DNA of 64,000 nt from Lachnospiraceae bacterium (GCA_021153185.1 JAGKTY010000002.1:61522-125521); one strand, 5' to 3'. Shown: positions 18,257 to 27,256, numbered from the stretch's first letter. Program-made: numbers and translations. The notes: a model not told the origin generated them from the letters alone.

Positions 18257-19156
18257 ATGGGTTTATGGCTACGAAAAATGGAAAGTAAATACGGGAAATA
18301 TGCGATTCACAATATTACACTTTATCTCATATGCTGTTATGCTGCCGGATATGTAATCAGTCTTGTGAATTCGCAGTTTTTTAATTATTTGACGCTCAAT
18401 CCGTATGCGATTTTGCATGGACAAATCTGGAGACTTGTGACATGGATTATCATTCCGCCGGATTCCCTTGATATTTTTACGCTCATTATGCTCTATTTTT
18501 ATTATTCCATCGGAAGTACATTAGAGCGCACCTGGGGAACGTTTACGTACAATTTTTATCTGCTTCTCGGAATGCTTCTGACGGTAGTCGGCGCATTTTT
18601 GTTCTTTGGTTTCTGTGCCTTTACGTTGACCGGAGCCGCGCTTGCGTCCGTGATGCAGGTGTGCTGTCATTCGTTTAGCACCTATTATGTGTGTATGTCC
18701 ATTATTTTGGCATTTGCCATGACATTCCCGGATGTACAGGTTTTATTTATGTTTCTGATTCCGCTCAAGATCAAGGTGCTCGGCATTGTATACTGCATCA
18801 TTCTTGGCTGGCAGATACTGACTGACGTGCGTGCAATTATCGTGGCAACAGAGCCGATGTACCGTTATTACTTCATTGGGGATATCATGGCGATTGTATT
18901 TTCCCTTTTGAATTTTATTATTTTCTTTATCGGAACAAGGAAGAGTTTTCGCACGCCAACGCAAATCAAGCGCCAGCGTGAATACAAGCAAAAGGTGAAA
19001 ATGTCACCAAAGGTGACAAAGCATAAATGTGCAATCTGCGGAAGAACGGATGAGGAATACCCGGAGCTGACATTCCGGTTCTGCTCAAAATGCGATGGCA
19101 ATTATGAGTACTGTAACGACCATCTGTTTTCGCATAAGCATGTCAAAGAATCGTAA
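18257..19156 (+). CDS. Rhomboid-superfamily membrane protein (pseudoprotease-like) with C-terminal zinc-finger motif
   Basis: About six membrane helices (residues 15-235) carry rhomboid/Derlin-like landmarks: the loop GQIWRLVTWI after the first helix and GSTLERTWGT after the second. At the place of the catalytic GxSG motif the sequence reads TGAALAS, and no clear helix-6 His is seen, so proteolytic activity is doubtful. The cytosolic tail (about 245-299) has CAICG, then CSKC and Cys/His residues (CNDHLFSHKH), a likely zinc site. The ATG at 18257 has GGAGA eight bases upstream; the ATG at 18242 has no good site. It is followed 14 nt later by the sigma-like gene, so the two are probably cotranscribed. 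Assignment to the superfamily is by pattern only. Confidence 0.7.
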   Translation: MGLWLRKMESKYGKYAIHNITLYLICCYAAGYVISLVNSQFFNYLTLNPYAILHGQIWRLVTWIIIPPDSLDIFTLIMLYFYYSIGSTLERTWGTFTYNFYLLLGMLLTVVGAFLFFGFCAFTLTGAALASVMQVCCHSFSTYYVCMSIILAFAMTFPDVQVLFMFLIPLKIKVLGIVYCIILGWQILTDVRAIIVATEPMYRYYFIGDIMAIVFSLLNFIIFFIGTRKSFRTPTQIKRQREYKQKVKMSPKVTKHKCAICGRTDEEYPELTFRFCSKCDGNYEYCNDHLFSHKHVKES

Positions 19157-19170
19157 GAGGAAGTAGAAAA

Positions 19171-19908
19171 ATGGAGCAGGAAGCATTATTTCGCAAGCAA
19201 TTAAATGAACTTGTCAAAACAGCGAAAAGACAGGGAATGTATGTCTCTGCTGAACAGGTAATGCAGGCATTCCCGGAGCTTGCCGGGCAGGAGCAAAAGT
19301 TAGCATTTGTTTACGAATATTTGAATAATGTCAAGATTTCGGTCGGAGAAAAAACGGCGTTTGAAGCGGAATTATCAGAGGAAGACAGAGACTATCTGGG
19401 GCAGTATCTGGAAAGCATTGCAAAAAGCGGCTGTGTTTCAGAAGAAGAAAAGTATGAGATTTTGTTGTCGGCAACTGCAGGCAGTGAGGAGGCAAAGAGC
19501 CGTCTTCTTGAGATTTGTCTGCCGGATGTGGCTCAAATTGCCAAGCTTTATACAGGGCAGGGCGTTTATATCGAGGACCTGATCGGAGAGGGCAATGTCG
19601 CTCTGATGATGGCCATTGATATGCTGGAATGCAATGATGAAGCAAAAGAGGCAGATGGATTTATCGCAAACATCATTATGAGTGCGATGGAAGCACTTGT
19701 AGAGGAGGAGCAGGAGGCGGACGGCGCGGATCAAAAGCTGCTTGAAATGGTCAATGGTGTGGCGATGGCAGCCAAAGAGCTTGCCGGGGAATTCCGCAGA
19801 AAAGTTACGGTCAAAGAGCTTGCCGGGGAAGGTGATTATTCCGAAGAAGAAATCCGGGAGGCGCTGCGCGTTACTGCAAATAAAATAGAAGATATTGAGG
19901 CAGAATAG
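19171..19908 (+). CDS. Sigma-70-like protein lacking regions 2.3/2.4 consensus and region 4
   Basis: A 245-residue acidic protein. The N-terminus (about 5-50) resembles sigma region 1.1. LSEEDRDYLGQYL near 66 resembles region 1.2. LLEICLPDVAQIAKLYTGQG, then EDLIGEGNVALMMAID, match region 2.1-2.2, the core-polymerase-binding part, residue by residue in pattern (compare EANLRLVVSIAKRY and DLIQEGNIGLM in RpoD). The tail (about 190-240) resembles region 3. The aromatic and basic residues that melt and read the -10 element are missing, and the protein ends before region 4. It may bind RNA polymerase without recognising promoters; this is inference. AGGAAG precedes the ATG. Confidence 0.7.
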   Translation: MEQEALFRKQLNELVKTAKRQGMYVSAEQVMQAFPELAGQEQKLAFVYEYLNNVKISVGEKTAFEAELSEEDRDYLGQYLESIAKSGCVSEEEKYEILLSATAGSEEAKSRLLEICLPDVAQIAKLYTGQGVYIEDLIGEGNVALMMAIDMLECNDEAKEADGFIANIIMSAMEALVEEEQEADGADQKLLEMVNGVAMAAKELAGEFRRKVTVKELAGEGDYSEEEIREALRVTANKIEDIEAE

Positions 19909-20331
19909 ATGGAGTTTAGGGAAACAGATTTTAAATATGTCATGCAGGATATTTCCAAGGTGTATATCGGAGCAAGATTAACCTATCGGGAGCTTGGTGA
20001 CCAATACGATACACCGTCCAAAATCAAGAGTGTGATTTATCGTGTCGTGATAGATGAAGTGGATTTGGATACGATGATTTGTGAGCATTTGCTAACACTT
20101 GATCCGAAGTCACGTACATACATGATGTATGAGCAGATGAATGCGACATTTAAGGTGCTGACGAGACAGGAAAAACTTGATAAAAAAGGTGTTTTGAAGG
20201 AAGAATATATCACAAAGATGTATTCGCTCCCGGAACTGATGGGGGATGATTCCCTGCGGGAGGAAAACAGCTCAAGTGTCATTCAGGAAATCTGTATTAA
20301 AAAACGGAAATTGATGGGACTTGCCCTATGA
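19909..20331 (+). CDS. Hypothetical protein of the sigma-like operon
   Basis: 140 residues, not recognised. It begins immediately after the stop of the sigma-like gene with no gap, so translation is likely coupled. The sequence is mixed and soluble-looking, with no membrane segment, no cysteine pairs and no obvious nucleotide-binding motif. The C-terminus is basic (ICIKKRKLMG). Its position suggests a role with the sigma-like protein; nothing in the sequence confirms this. Confidence 0.75.
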   Translation: MEFRETDFKYVMQDISKVYIGARLTYRELGDQYDTPSKIKSVIYRVVIDEVDLDTMICEHLLTLDPKSRTYMMYEQMNATFKVLTRQEKLDKKGVLKEEYITKMYSLPELMGDDSLREENSSSVIQEICIKKRKLMGLAL

Positions 20332-20409
20332 TGGGAGGCGGGAAAAGCGGACTTTGCGTCAATGGCGCCTGCAATTTTTAAAACGAAAATGATTTGAGGA
20401 GTTTGGAAC

Positions 20410-23337
20410 ATGATTGATTTTCAAAGATGTAATGCTTATGAAGTGTTAGAGCAAAGACAGATTGCTGACTTAAACTCGGAGGGCGTAATTTTGCGCCATA
20501 AAAAAACGGGAGCACGTGTTGTACTGCTTTCTAATGACGACAATAACAAAGTGTTCTATATCGGATTTCGGACACCGCCGGAAGATAGTACCGGTGTTGC
20601 ACATATTATTGAGCATACGGTGCTATGCGGCTCAAAGCAGTTTCCGGTAAAGGATCCGTTTATTGAGCTTGCAAAGGGGTCACTTAATACGTTTTTAAAT
20701 GCGATGACATATCCGGATAAAACGGTTTATCCGGTCGCAAGCTGCAATGATCAGGACATGCAAAATCTGATGCATGTTTATCTGGATGCTGTGTTTTGCC
20801 CGAATATTTACAATGAACGTATGATATTTGAGCAGGAAGGCTGGCATTATGAATGTGACGGCGAGGATGATGCGCTCAAAATTAACGGTGTTGTATACAA
20901 TGAGATGAAAGGTGCCTTTTCATCTCCGGATGATGTTTTGAACCGGGAAATCTTAAACAACTTATTTCCGGGAAAACCATACGGCGTAGAGTCGGGTGGT
21001 GATCCGGAGTGCATTCCTGAACTGACATATGAGGATTATCTGGCATTTCATCAGAAATATTATCATCCGTCAAACAGCTATATTTATCTGTATGGTGATA
21101 TGGATATGGTAGAAAAATTGAACTGGATTGATGAAGCGTATTTATCAAATTATGAGATGCTTTCCGTCGACAGTGAGATTGGGGCGCACCGCCACTTTGA
21201 AGCACCTGTTTTTCTCACGAAAAAGTATCCGATTTCAGAATCGGAAAGTATGGAAAAGCATACGTATTTATCTTACAATACAGCAGTCGGAACAAGCCTC
21301 GATAAAGAACTTTATGTTGCGTTTCAGGTGCTTGATTATGTGCTTGGCTCTGCGCCGGGGGCACCGGTGAAAAAAGCGCTCATTGATGCGGGAATCGGAG
21401 ATGAAGTATACAGCTTTTATGACAATGGAATCAAATATCCATACTTCTCCATTGTGGCCAAAAATGCAGAACCGGATGATGAGGCACGCTTTGTTGCAAT
21501 CATTGAGCAAACGCTTTCAGAACTGGTGAAAAACGGTCTGAGTAAGGAGTCGTTGTTAGCAGCGATTAACTATTATGAATTCAAATACAAAGAAGCGGAT
21601 TTCGGAAGCTATCCAAAGGGATTGATGTATGGTCTTCAGGCACTTGACAGCTGGCTGTACGACGATATGGCGCCGTTTATGCACATTGAGGCAAACGATA
21701 CATTTGAACGCTTACGTCAAAAGGTGGAGAGCGATTACTACGAATCGCTTATCGATACGTACCTGCTTCAAAATTTGCATAAGCTAATTTTGAAGGTGGT
21801 TCCGGTCAAGGGACTCACAAAGGAAAGAGACGATGCGTTAAAAGCAAGACTTGCACAGTACAAGAATCAATTGTCCAAAGAAGCGCTTGACGAAATTATT
21901 GCGCATACAAAAGATCTGCACGCCTACCAGGAATCGGAAGACAGTGAGGAGGCACTCGCCACCATACCGCTTCTTAGAAGAGAAGATTTGAGAAAAGAGG
22001 CAGAACCGTTTATCAACGAAATCATTGAGGGAAATGGTCCAAAGACCGTCTATCATGACATTTTTACAAACGGTGTCGGCTATGTCAATATGTTGTTCTT
22101 TTTGGACGGATTTGAGCAGAAGTATCTGCCGTATTTGTCGGTTTTGAAGGCAGTACTTGGATATGTGGATACAGATGCATATTCGTACGGGCAGTTGTTT
22201 GATGTCATCAATTTGAAGACGGGCGGTATCCGAACGGGTGTCAGCTCCTATGAAAATGCCAAAGAAATCGGGGCGTTCCGTCTTGCTTTTGAAGTGAAGA
22301 TGAAATGCTTTGAAACAGGAATGAAGGATGCGATGGCGCTAGTAGAGGAGGTGCTTCTTCATTCCCACTTAGATGATGCCAAACGAATCCGGGAGATTAT
22401 CAGTGAAATCAAGAGTAAGCTGCAGGGAACAATGATGAGTGCAGGACATTCTGTTGCAGCGATTCGCTCGCTTGCCCATATCTCCAAAACGGCAGCACTG
22501 CAGGAGGCACTTTCGGGTATATCGTTTTACCGGATGATTGAACAGATTGATAAGAATTTCGAGCAGGAATATCCAAAGATGACGGAGGCATTTTCGTATG
22601 CGCTTTCCTATATCCTTCGCGCGGAAAATATGCTGCTTGATTATACGGGAAGCAGAGCGGCAATGCAGGAGGCGAGAGCGCTTTGCGAGGCACTTTCTGC
22701 TAAGCTTTACAACAAAACGGTTGAACGCACGGATGCAGAAATAGCTCTTCTTTCCGGCAATGAAGCATTTACATCTGCTGCGCAGGTACAATATGTCTGC
22801 AGGGCAGGCAACTTTATGCAAAAGGGACTTGTGTATACGGGGGCGCTGCGTGTACTCCGTGTTATGATGGGATATGAGTATTTGTGGCTTAATGTGCGCG
22901 TGAAGGGCGGCGCGTATGGCTGTATGAGCCGGTTTGGGAAAAACGGCGATTGCTACTTTGTATCCTATCGTGATCCAAACCTCACAAAAACAATTGAAAC
23001 GTATGAAGCTGCCGCATCGTTCGTGAAACAGTACGAAGCGGATGAACGTACGATGACGCAGTATATTATTGGTGCGGTCAGCGAAAAAGACACACCGCTT
23101 TCACCAAAGGACCGGGGCGCAAGATCGCTCTCGGCGTATCTGACCAATTATACGTTTGAAGATGAGCAAAAGGAGCGCGATGAGATGCTTCATGCGAAAC
23201 CGGAAACCATTCGCGAAATGGCTAAATATATCGAAGCATTTTTGTCGGATGAGATTCTTTGTGTTGTCGGAAACGAAGAGGTGATTGCGTCTGAAAAGGC
23301 GTTGTTTACAAAGGTGGAGAGTCTGTTTTCGGAGTAG
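20410..23337 (+). CDS. M16C-family zinc metallopeptidase (presequence-protease/insulinase type)
   Basis: 975 residues, the normal size of the single-chain M16C peptidases that form a closed chamber and degrade short peptides. The inverted zinc motif HXXEH is present as HIIEH at residues 65-69, with the second-ligand region NEMKGAFSSPDD further on, and the C-terminal M16C-associated domain fills the second half. No signal peptide is seen, so it is cytoplasmic. The start follows GAGGAG. The lipoprotein gene follows 15 nt after the stop, then era. Confidence 0.92.
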   Translation: MIDFQRCNAYEVLEQRQIADLNSEGVILRHKKTGARVVLLSNDDNNKVFYIGFRTPPEDSTGVAHIIEHTVLCGSKQFPVKDPFIELAKGSLNTFLNAMTYPDKTVYPVASCNDQDMQNLMHVYLDAVFCPNIYNERMIFEQEGWHYECDGEDDALKINGVVYNEMKGAFSSPDDVLNREILNNLFPGKPYGVESGGDPECIPELTYEDYLAFHQKYYHPSNSYIYLYGDMDMVEKLNWIDEAYLSNYEMLSVDSEIGAHRHFEAPVFLTKKYPISESESMEKHTYLSYNTAVGTSLDKELYVAFQVLDYVLGSAPGAPVKKALIDAGIGDEVYSFYDNGIKYPYFSIVAKNAEPDDEARFVAIIEQTLSELVKNGLSKESLLAAINYYEFKYKEADFGSYPKGLMYGLQALDSWLYDDMAPFMHIEANDTFERLRQKVESDYYESLIDTYLLQNLHKLILKVVPVKGLTKERDDALKARLAQYKNQLSKEALDEIIAHTKDLHAYQESEDSEEALATIPLLRREDLRKEAEPFINEIIEGNGPKTVYHDIFTNGVGYVNMLFFLDGFEQKYLPYLSVLKAVLGYVDTDAYSYGQLFDVINLKTGGIRTGVSSYENAKEIGAFRLAFEVKMKCFETGMKDAMALVEEVLLHSHLDDAKRIREIISEIKSKLQGTMMSAGHSVAAIRSLAHISKTAALQEALSGISFYRMIEQIDKNFEQEYPKMTEAFSYALSYILRAENMLLDYTGSRAAMQEARALCEALSAKLYNKTVERTDAEIALLSGNEAFTSAAQVQYVCRAGNFMQKGLVYTGALRVLRVMMGYEYLWLNVRVKGGAYGCMSRFGKNGDCYFVSYRDPNLTKTIETYEAAASFVKQYEADERTMTQYIIGAVSEKDTPLSPKDRGARSLSAYLTNYTFEDEQKERDEMLHAKPETIREMAKYIEAFLSDEILCVVGNEEVIASEKALFTKVESLFSE

Positions 23338-23352
23338 ATGAAAGGGGAAAAG

Positions 23353-24414
23353 ATGAAAAAATTTCGTAAGGTACTTGTAGGAATCAGCATTGCTGCAATG
23401 CTCATGGGCTGCGGCTCTGCTTCAAGCGATAAAGCAACGATGGCGTACGAATCGGAACAATATGCGGATAATGGCGTTTATGAGAGTGCGGCAGCGGCTG
23501 AAGAGGAAGTATATGAGGACGCACAGGAATATGATTCTGCGCAAGGAAGCGACCTTGATTCGGCAGAAAAAGTGGATGAGAGTGCACAGGCGTCTTCCCG
23601 CAAGTTGATTAAGACAGTTACGATGGATGTGCAGACGGAAGGCTTCGATGTGCTTAAGGGTGCTGTTGAAAAGCAGGTGAATGCACTTGGCGGATATATA
23701 GAGAATTCCAATATGTATGAATCCGGTTATTCGTCATCCGGTGCGTGCCGCAGGCTTGATCTGACAATCCGTATCCCACGCGAAAAGCTGGATTCGTTTG
23801 TCGGACAAATCGAGCAGGGAAGCAATGTGAAGTCAAAGCAGGAATCGGTTGACGATGTCACGTTAACCTATGTCGATTTAAAGAGCCGTAAGGAAGCGTA
23901 TGAGGCACGGAAAAAGCGACTGATGAAATTTATGGACGAAGCGACCAGTATGGAGGAGATGCTGTCGATTGATAAGCAGTTGACAGAGGTGCTTTATCAG
24001 ATTGAAAGCATGGAAGCACAGCTTCGTACATACGACAATCAGGTAGATTATTCGACCGTATATCTGAACATTGAGGAAGTAAAACGCATTGAGCCGGCTG
24101 CAGAGGAAGGAATGTGGGGGCAGATTTCGTCCGGATTTGTTGGCAGCCTTGAGGATGTTTTACATGGTATCCGCTCGTTTATTATCTGGTTTTTGTCAAA
24201 CCTGCCGCATATTGTCATCTGGGTATTGATTATTGGCGGTATTGTGACAGTGTTTTGCAAAATCAGCCGTAAGAGAAAAGCAAAAAAACAGGCCAAAACA
24301 GAGGCTGCGCAAAAACGCAAAGAGCAGGAGAAACGTGAGTTAAATCAGGATACAGCAAATAGTGAAGAAAAGGATGAAGCTCAAAATGAGACATCCGATC
24401 AAGAGAAAAAATAG
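23353..24414 (+). CDS. DUF4349 lipoprotein with C-terminal membrane segment
   Basis: A signal peptide with lipobox (AAMLMGC, Cys near residue 19) is followed by an acidic low-complexity linker. The DUF4349 region runs from about 85 to 260 and includes a coiled coil. A transmembrane segment (about 275-300) and a charged Lys/Glu tail complete it. Thus it is anchored at both ends of the extracellular part. The function of DUF4349 is unknown. The ATG at 23353 is chosen because AAAGGGG lies five bases upstream; the ATG at 23338, touching the previous stop, has no room for a site. Confidence 0.85.
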   Translation: MKKFRKVLVGISIAAMLMGCGSASSDKATMAYESEQYADNGVYESAAAAEEEVYEDAQEYDSAQGSDLDSAEKVDESAQASSRKLIKTVTMDVQTEGFDVLKGAVEKQVNALGGYIENSNMYESGYSSSGACRRLDLTIRIPREKLDSFVGQIEQGSNVKSKQESVDDVTLTYVDLKSRKEAYEARKKRLMKFMDEATSMEEMLSIDKQLTEVLYQIESMEAQLRTYDNQVDYSTVYLNIEEVKRIEPAAEEGMWGQISSGFVGSLEDVLHGIRSFIIWFLSNLPHIVIWVLIIGGIVTVFCKISRKRKAKKQAKTEAAQKRKEQEKRELNQDTANSEEKDEAQNETSDQEKK

Positions 24415-24424
24415 GGAAAAATGA

Positions 24425-25336
24425 ATGGATTTTAAAACATATCAGACAAAAACAGGATTTGCAACATTAATCGGACGGCCGAATGTCGGAAAATCAACCT
24501 TGATGAATCAGTTGATCGGACAAAAGATTGCGATTACGAGCAACAAACCGCAGACGACAAGAAACCGCATTCAGACTGTATTTACAGATGAGCGCGGACA
24601 AGTAGTGTTTCTTGATACGCCCGGAATTCACAAGGCGAAAAATAAGCTTGGTGACTATATGGTGACGGTTGCCGAGCGCACGCTTTCGGAAGTGGATGTT
24701 GTTTTGTGGCTTGTGGAACCGTCAAATTTCATCGGCACGGGAGAACGCCATATTATCGAGAAACTCAAAAAGTGTAAGACACCGGTAATTTTGGTTGTCA
24801 ACAAAATAGACATGGTCGGAAATGACGTGCTGCTTGCGTGCATTGACACATACCGCAAGGAGTATGATTTCGCTGAGGTTGTACCCGTTTGTGCAAGAAG
24901 CGGAAAAAATACGGATGAGCTCATGAAATGTATTTTCCAGTATTTGACGTATGGACCTCTTTTTTATGATGAGGATACGATCACCGATCAGCCTGAACGG
25001 GCAATTGTTGCAGAACTCATCAGGGAGCAGGCGCTTCATAGCTTAAATGATGAGATACCGCATGGCATTGCGGTGTGTATCGATCAGATGAAATACCGCA
25101 AGCATATCGTGGATATTGATGCGACCATTGTCTGCGAGCGGGATTCGCACAAAGGAATTATCATCGGAAAAGGCGGCAGTATGCTCAAGAAGATTGGAAG
25201 CAATGCGAGATATGGAATTGAAAGACTTCTTGATTGTAAGGTGAATTTGCAGCTTTGGGTAAAGGTGAAGAAGGATTGGAGAGACAGTGATTTCCTTCTG
25301 AAGAACTTTGGATACCGGCAAGATGACAATGTATGA
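24425..25336 (+). CDS. era: GTPase Era
   Basis: Ribosome-assembly GTPase that binds the 3' end of 16S rRNA. G1 motif GRPNVGKST is near residue 18, then the switch region TRNRIQ, G3 DTPGIH near 65 and G4 NKID near 128. The C-terminal KH domain has the GXXG-type loop IIIGKGGSMLKKIG. 303 residues is typical. It is followed after an inverted-repeat element by a YqzL-like gene and recO, the conserved era-recO neighbourhood. Confidence 0.97.
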   Translation: MDFKTYQTKTGFATLIGRPNVGKSTLMNQLIGQKIAITSNKPQTTRNRIQTVFTDERGQVVFLDTPGIHKAKNKLGDYMVTVAERTLSEVDVVLWLVEPSNFIGTGERHIIEKLKKCKTPVILVVNKIDMVGNDVLLACIDTYRKEYDFAEVVPVCARSGKNTDELMKCIFQYLTYGPLFYDEDTITDQPERAIVAELIREQALHSLNDEIPHGIAVCIDQMKYRKHIVDIDATIVCERDSHKGIIIGKGGSMLKKIGSNARYGIERLLDCKVNLQLWVKVKKDWRDSDFLLKNFGYRQDDNV

Positions 25337-25550
25337 TGTTTGATGTATGCTATCGTATATATGAAGATGCTTCGGCATGATGTATCCACAGCAAACTCTA
25401 GCGAGACGTCGGCACTTAATGAGCAATTTATTGCGAATTTAGTACCGCTACGTCGAGGTCGAAGCGAGAGCGTGTTTGCAGGGGATATATCATGCATCAG
25501 AAGCATCAGCAAATATGTATAGCATCAGATGTATAACCAAACATGCATAA
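25331..25550. repeat. Long imperfect inverted-repeat element between era and yqzL
   Basis: The outer arms (about 25331-25396 and 25474-25550) and inner arms (about 25397-25427 and 25430-25470) are complementary almost throughout, with mismatches and small gaps. Anchor pairs are GCAAAC (25391-25396) with GTTTGC (25474-25479), and GACGT (25405-25409) with ACGTC (25450-25454). The gap between genes here is 327 bp. The element has no coding potential I trust. It resembles a REP/MITE-type hairpin, and could end era transcription. Confidence 0.7.
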
Positions 25551-25663
25551 CATCCCAAGCATAATGTCAATATCTTACAGTCGCAAATATGCATAGAAAA
25601 TTCCCCGTGTTCCATGCTAGATATCAGAAGCAATGATCACATAAGCAAAGAACGGAGGATGAC

Positions 25664-25828
25664 ATGGACGGGGAGAAGGATGCGTGGAATCAATTTTTTG
25701 CGACCGGCAAGGTAGAAGATTATTTGCAGATAGTCAATGCAAAGGAACGCCCAAAGGATACAGAAACGGAAAAGAAACCGAGCAGTTTTGACGAGGAGAG
25801 AGAACGGACAAGCGGTTTTCGTTACTAA
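25664..25828 (+). CDS. YqzL-like small protein
   Basis: A 54-residue ORF with a strong site (GGAGG, five bases before the ATG). The segment DAWNQFFATGKVEDYLQI resembles the YqzL family, small proteins encoded between era and recO in many Firmicutes (WxxFxxTGxxxxYL pattern). The C-terminal half is charged and probably disordered. The function is unknown; position and pattern support a real gene. Confidence 0.75.
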   Translation: MDGEKDAWNQFFATGKVEDYLQIVNAKERPKDTETEKKPSSFDEERERTSGFRY

Positions 25829-25855
25829 ACGTGTCAGCGGAATTTAGAGGTTAAG

Positions 25856-26515
25856 ATGCAGGATTTTGTAGAAGTAACAGGAATGGTTATCTATAGCGCA
25901 CCGGTAGGTGAGTACGATCGAAGAGTCATTCTTCTGACAAAAGAAACGGGTAAGATTACGGCATTTGCAAGAGGAGCAAGAAAACCGAACAGTAAATTTC
26001 TGGCACCGACCAATCTGTTTGCGTTTGGTGAATTTAAATTGTATCAGGGAAAGTCTGCCTACACATTGGCAGACGTACATATTACGAATTTTTTTGATGA
26101 GCTGCGCATGGATTATGACGCAGCTCTTTATGGTACATACTTTTTGGAAATTGCTGACTATTATACAAGAGAAAACTTAGATGAATCGCAAATGCTTCTG
26201 CTTTTGTATCAATCACTTCGCGCGCTTTCAAAAGAGGCTATTCCGAATGAACTCGTAAAATGTATTTATGAAATCAAGGCAATTGTTGTCAATGGAGAGT
26301 TCCCCGGCGTTCGAAGCGAGGCGAATCTACTTTCGGATACCGTTTATGCCATAGAATTTGTGGCAAATGAACCACTCAAATCTTTGTATTGTTTTAATGT
26401 TTCCAAAGAGGTTTTGGCGCAGCTTAAAACAGAATGTGATGTGTATCGGAAACGTTTTATGGCACATGAGTTTAAAAGCTTGTCCATTCTGGAAAATTGC
26501 AGGTTGAAAATGTAG
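25856..26515 (+). CDS. recO: DNA repair protein RecO
   Basis: RecO loads RecA on single-strand DNA with RecR. The N-terminal OB-fold part (residues about 1-80, with ARGARKPNSKFLAPTNLFAFG) is well conserved, and a helical C-terminal domain follows. The protein has 219 residues, somewhat short, and lacks the four-cysteine zinc motif found in many RecO proteins. The start is 27 nt after the YqzL-like gene. Confidence 0.92.
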   Translation: MQDFVEVTGMVIYSAPVGEYDRRVILLTKETGKITAFARGARKPNSKFLAPTNLFAFGEFKLYQGKSAYTLADVHITNFFDELRMDYDAALYGTYFLEIADYYTRENLDESQMLLLLYQSLRALSKEAIPNELVKCIYEIKAIVVNGEFPGVRSEANLLSDTVYAIEFVANEPLKSLYCFNVSKEVLAQLKTECDVYRKRFMAHEFKSLSILENCRLKM

Positions 26516-26532
26516 ACGCACTTCGTTATAAT
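26504..26532 (+). promoter_or_regulatory. Strong sigma-A promoter of the lipoprotein gene
   Basis: TTGAAA (26504-26509), a 17 bp spacer, and TATAAT (26527-26532). It starts inside the end of recO and drives the lipoprotein gene with a short leader. Confidence 0.85.
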
Positions 26533-26563
26533 AGGTAAGGTGTAGCTTTATAGGAGGAACGAG

Positions 26564-27148
26564 ATGAAAAAATCACTTGTGATGGTCAGTCTTTTGTGCA
26601 TGATGCTCTTAGTCGGGTGCAGTCTGCAGTTAAAGGATCAGACCGAAAAAAATACGATTCAGGTTAACAAGGATGGCTCTGTGACAGGGACACTTGTGGA
26701 ACCGTTCACGGAATCTTACTACAAGATAGAAGAGCTTGAGCGTATGGTGAATGAAGAAGCAACCAAATACAATCAGTCGGCCGGAGATGGCGCGGTAACG
26801 GTTACATCAGTAGAAATGCGTGACGATGGGACCGTAAAGGTTGTTTTGAATTATAAAAGTGCAACTGATTATGAAAAATTCAATCAGAAAACCTTGTTTG
26901 TCGGTACGGTTGCAGAAGCCAAAGCAAGCGGGTATGCAATGGAACCGATGATGGCGATGGATGGGTCGGAAACAATTTCTGATACGCAGATTTTGGAAAA
27001 AGGTGACAGCAAAATCGTCATTACAGAAGAAGCATATGATGTGAAGGTTTCCGGGAAAATCTCATATATCAGTGCAAATGCAGAGGCTTTAGACAAGAAG
27101 ACGGCTGTTGTAAAAACAGATGCAATGACATACATCATTTATGAATAA
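26564..27148 (+). CDS. Lipoprotein of unknown function
   Basis: 194 residues with a signal peptide and lipobox (LLVGC, Cys near 19). The mature part is acidic and beta-rich in look, with no motif I recognise. It has its own strong promoter and a GGAGG ribosome-binding site. Next gene is glyS, 108 bp downstream; that gap holds an imperfect stem (about 27157-27205) and no T-box. Confidence 0.85.
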   Translation: MKKSLVMVSLLCMMLLVGCSLQLKDQTEKNTIQVNKDGSVTGTLVEPFTESYYKIEELERMVNEEATKYNQSAGDGAVTVTSVEMRDDGTVKVVLNYKSATDYEKFNQKTLFVGTVAEAKASGYAMEPMMAMDGSETISDTQILEKGDSKIVITEEAYDVKVSGKISYISANAEALDKKTAVVKTDAMTYIIYE

Positions 27149-27256
27149 CAGGAATGTTCTTTGCGAAAGGAAAGACGCGCAGATGTGCTTTGGCGAAGGA
27201 TGTTCCGAATCAATAATAAGAAACGACGATAAGAGGGTTTAAAAGGAGAGGTAGAC

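Noticed and set aside
20328..20381. 17-codon ORF (MMGGGKSGLCVNGACNF) after the unknown protein gene
   Set aside because: It is too short and has no convincing ribosome-binding site; the two-cysteine peptide look is probably chance.
25340..25522. 60-codon frame within the inverted-repeat element
   Set aside because: Frames on both strands here are produced by the palindromic structure; no ribosome-binding site and no recognisable protein.
27149..27256. Possible T-box leader before glyS
   Set aside because: Only 108 bp, with no T-box core sequence and no terminator/antiterminator pair.
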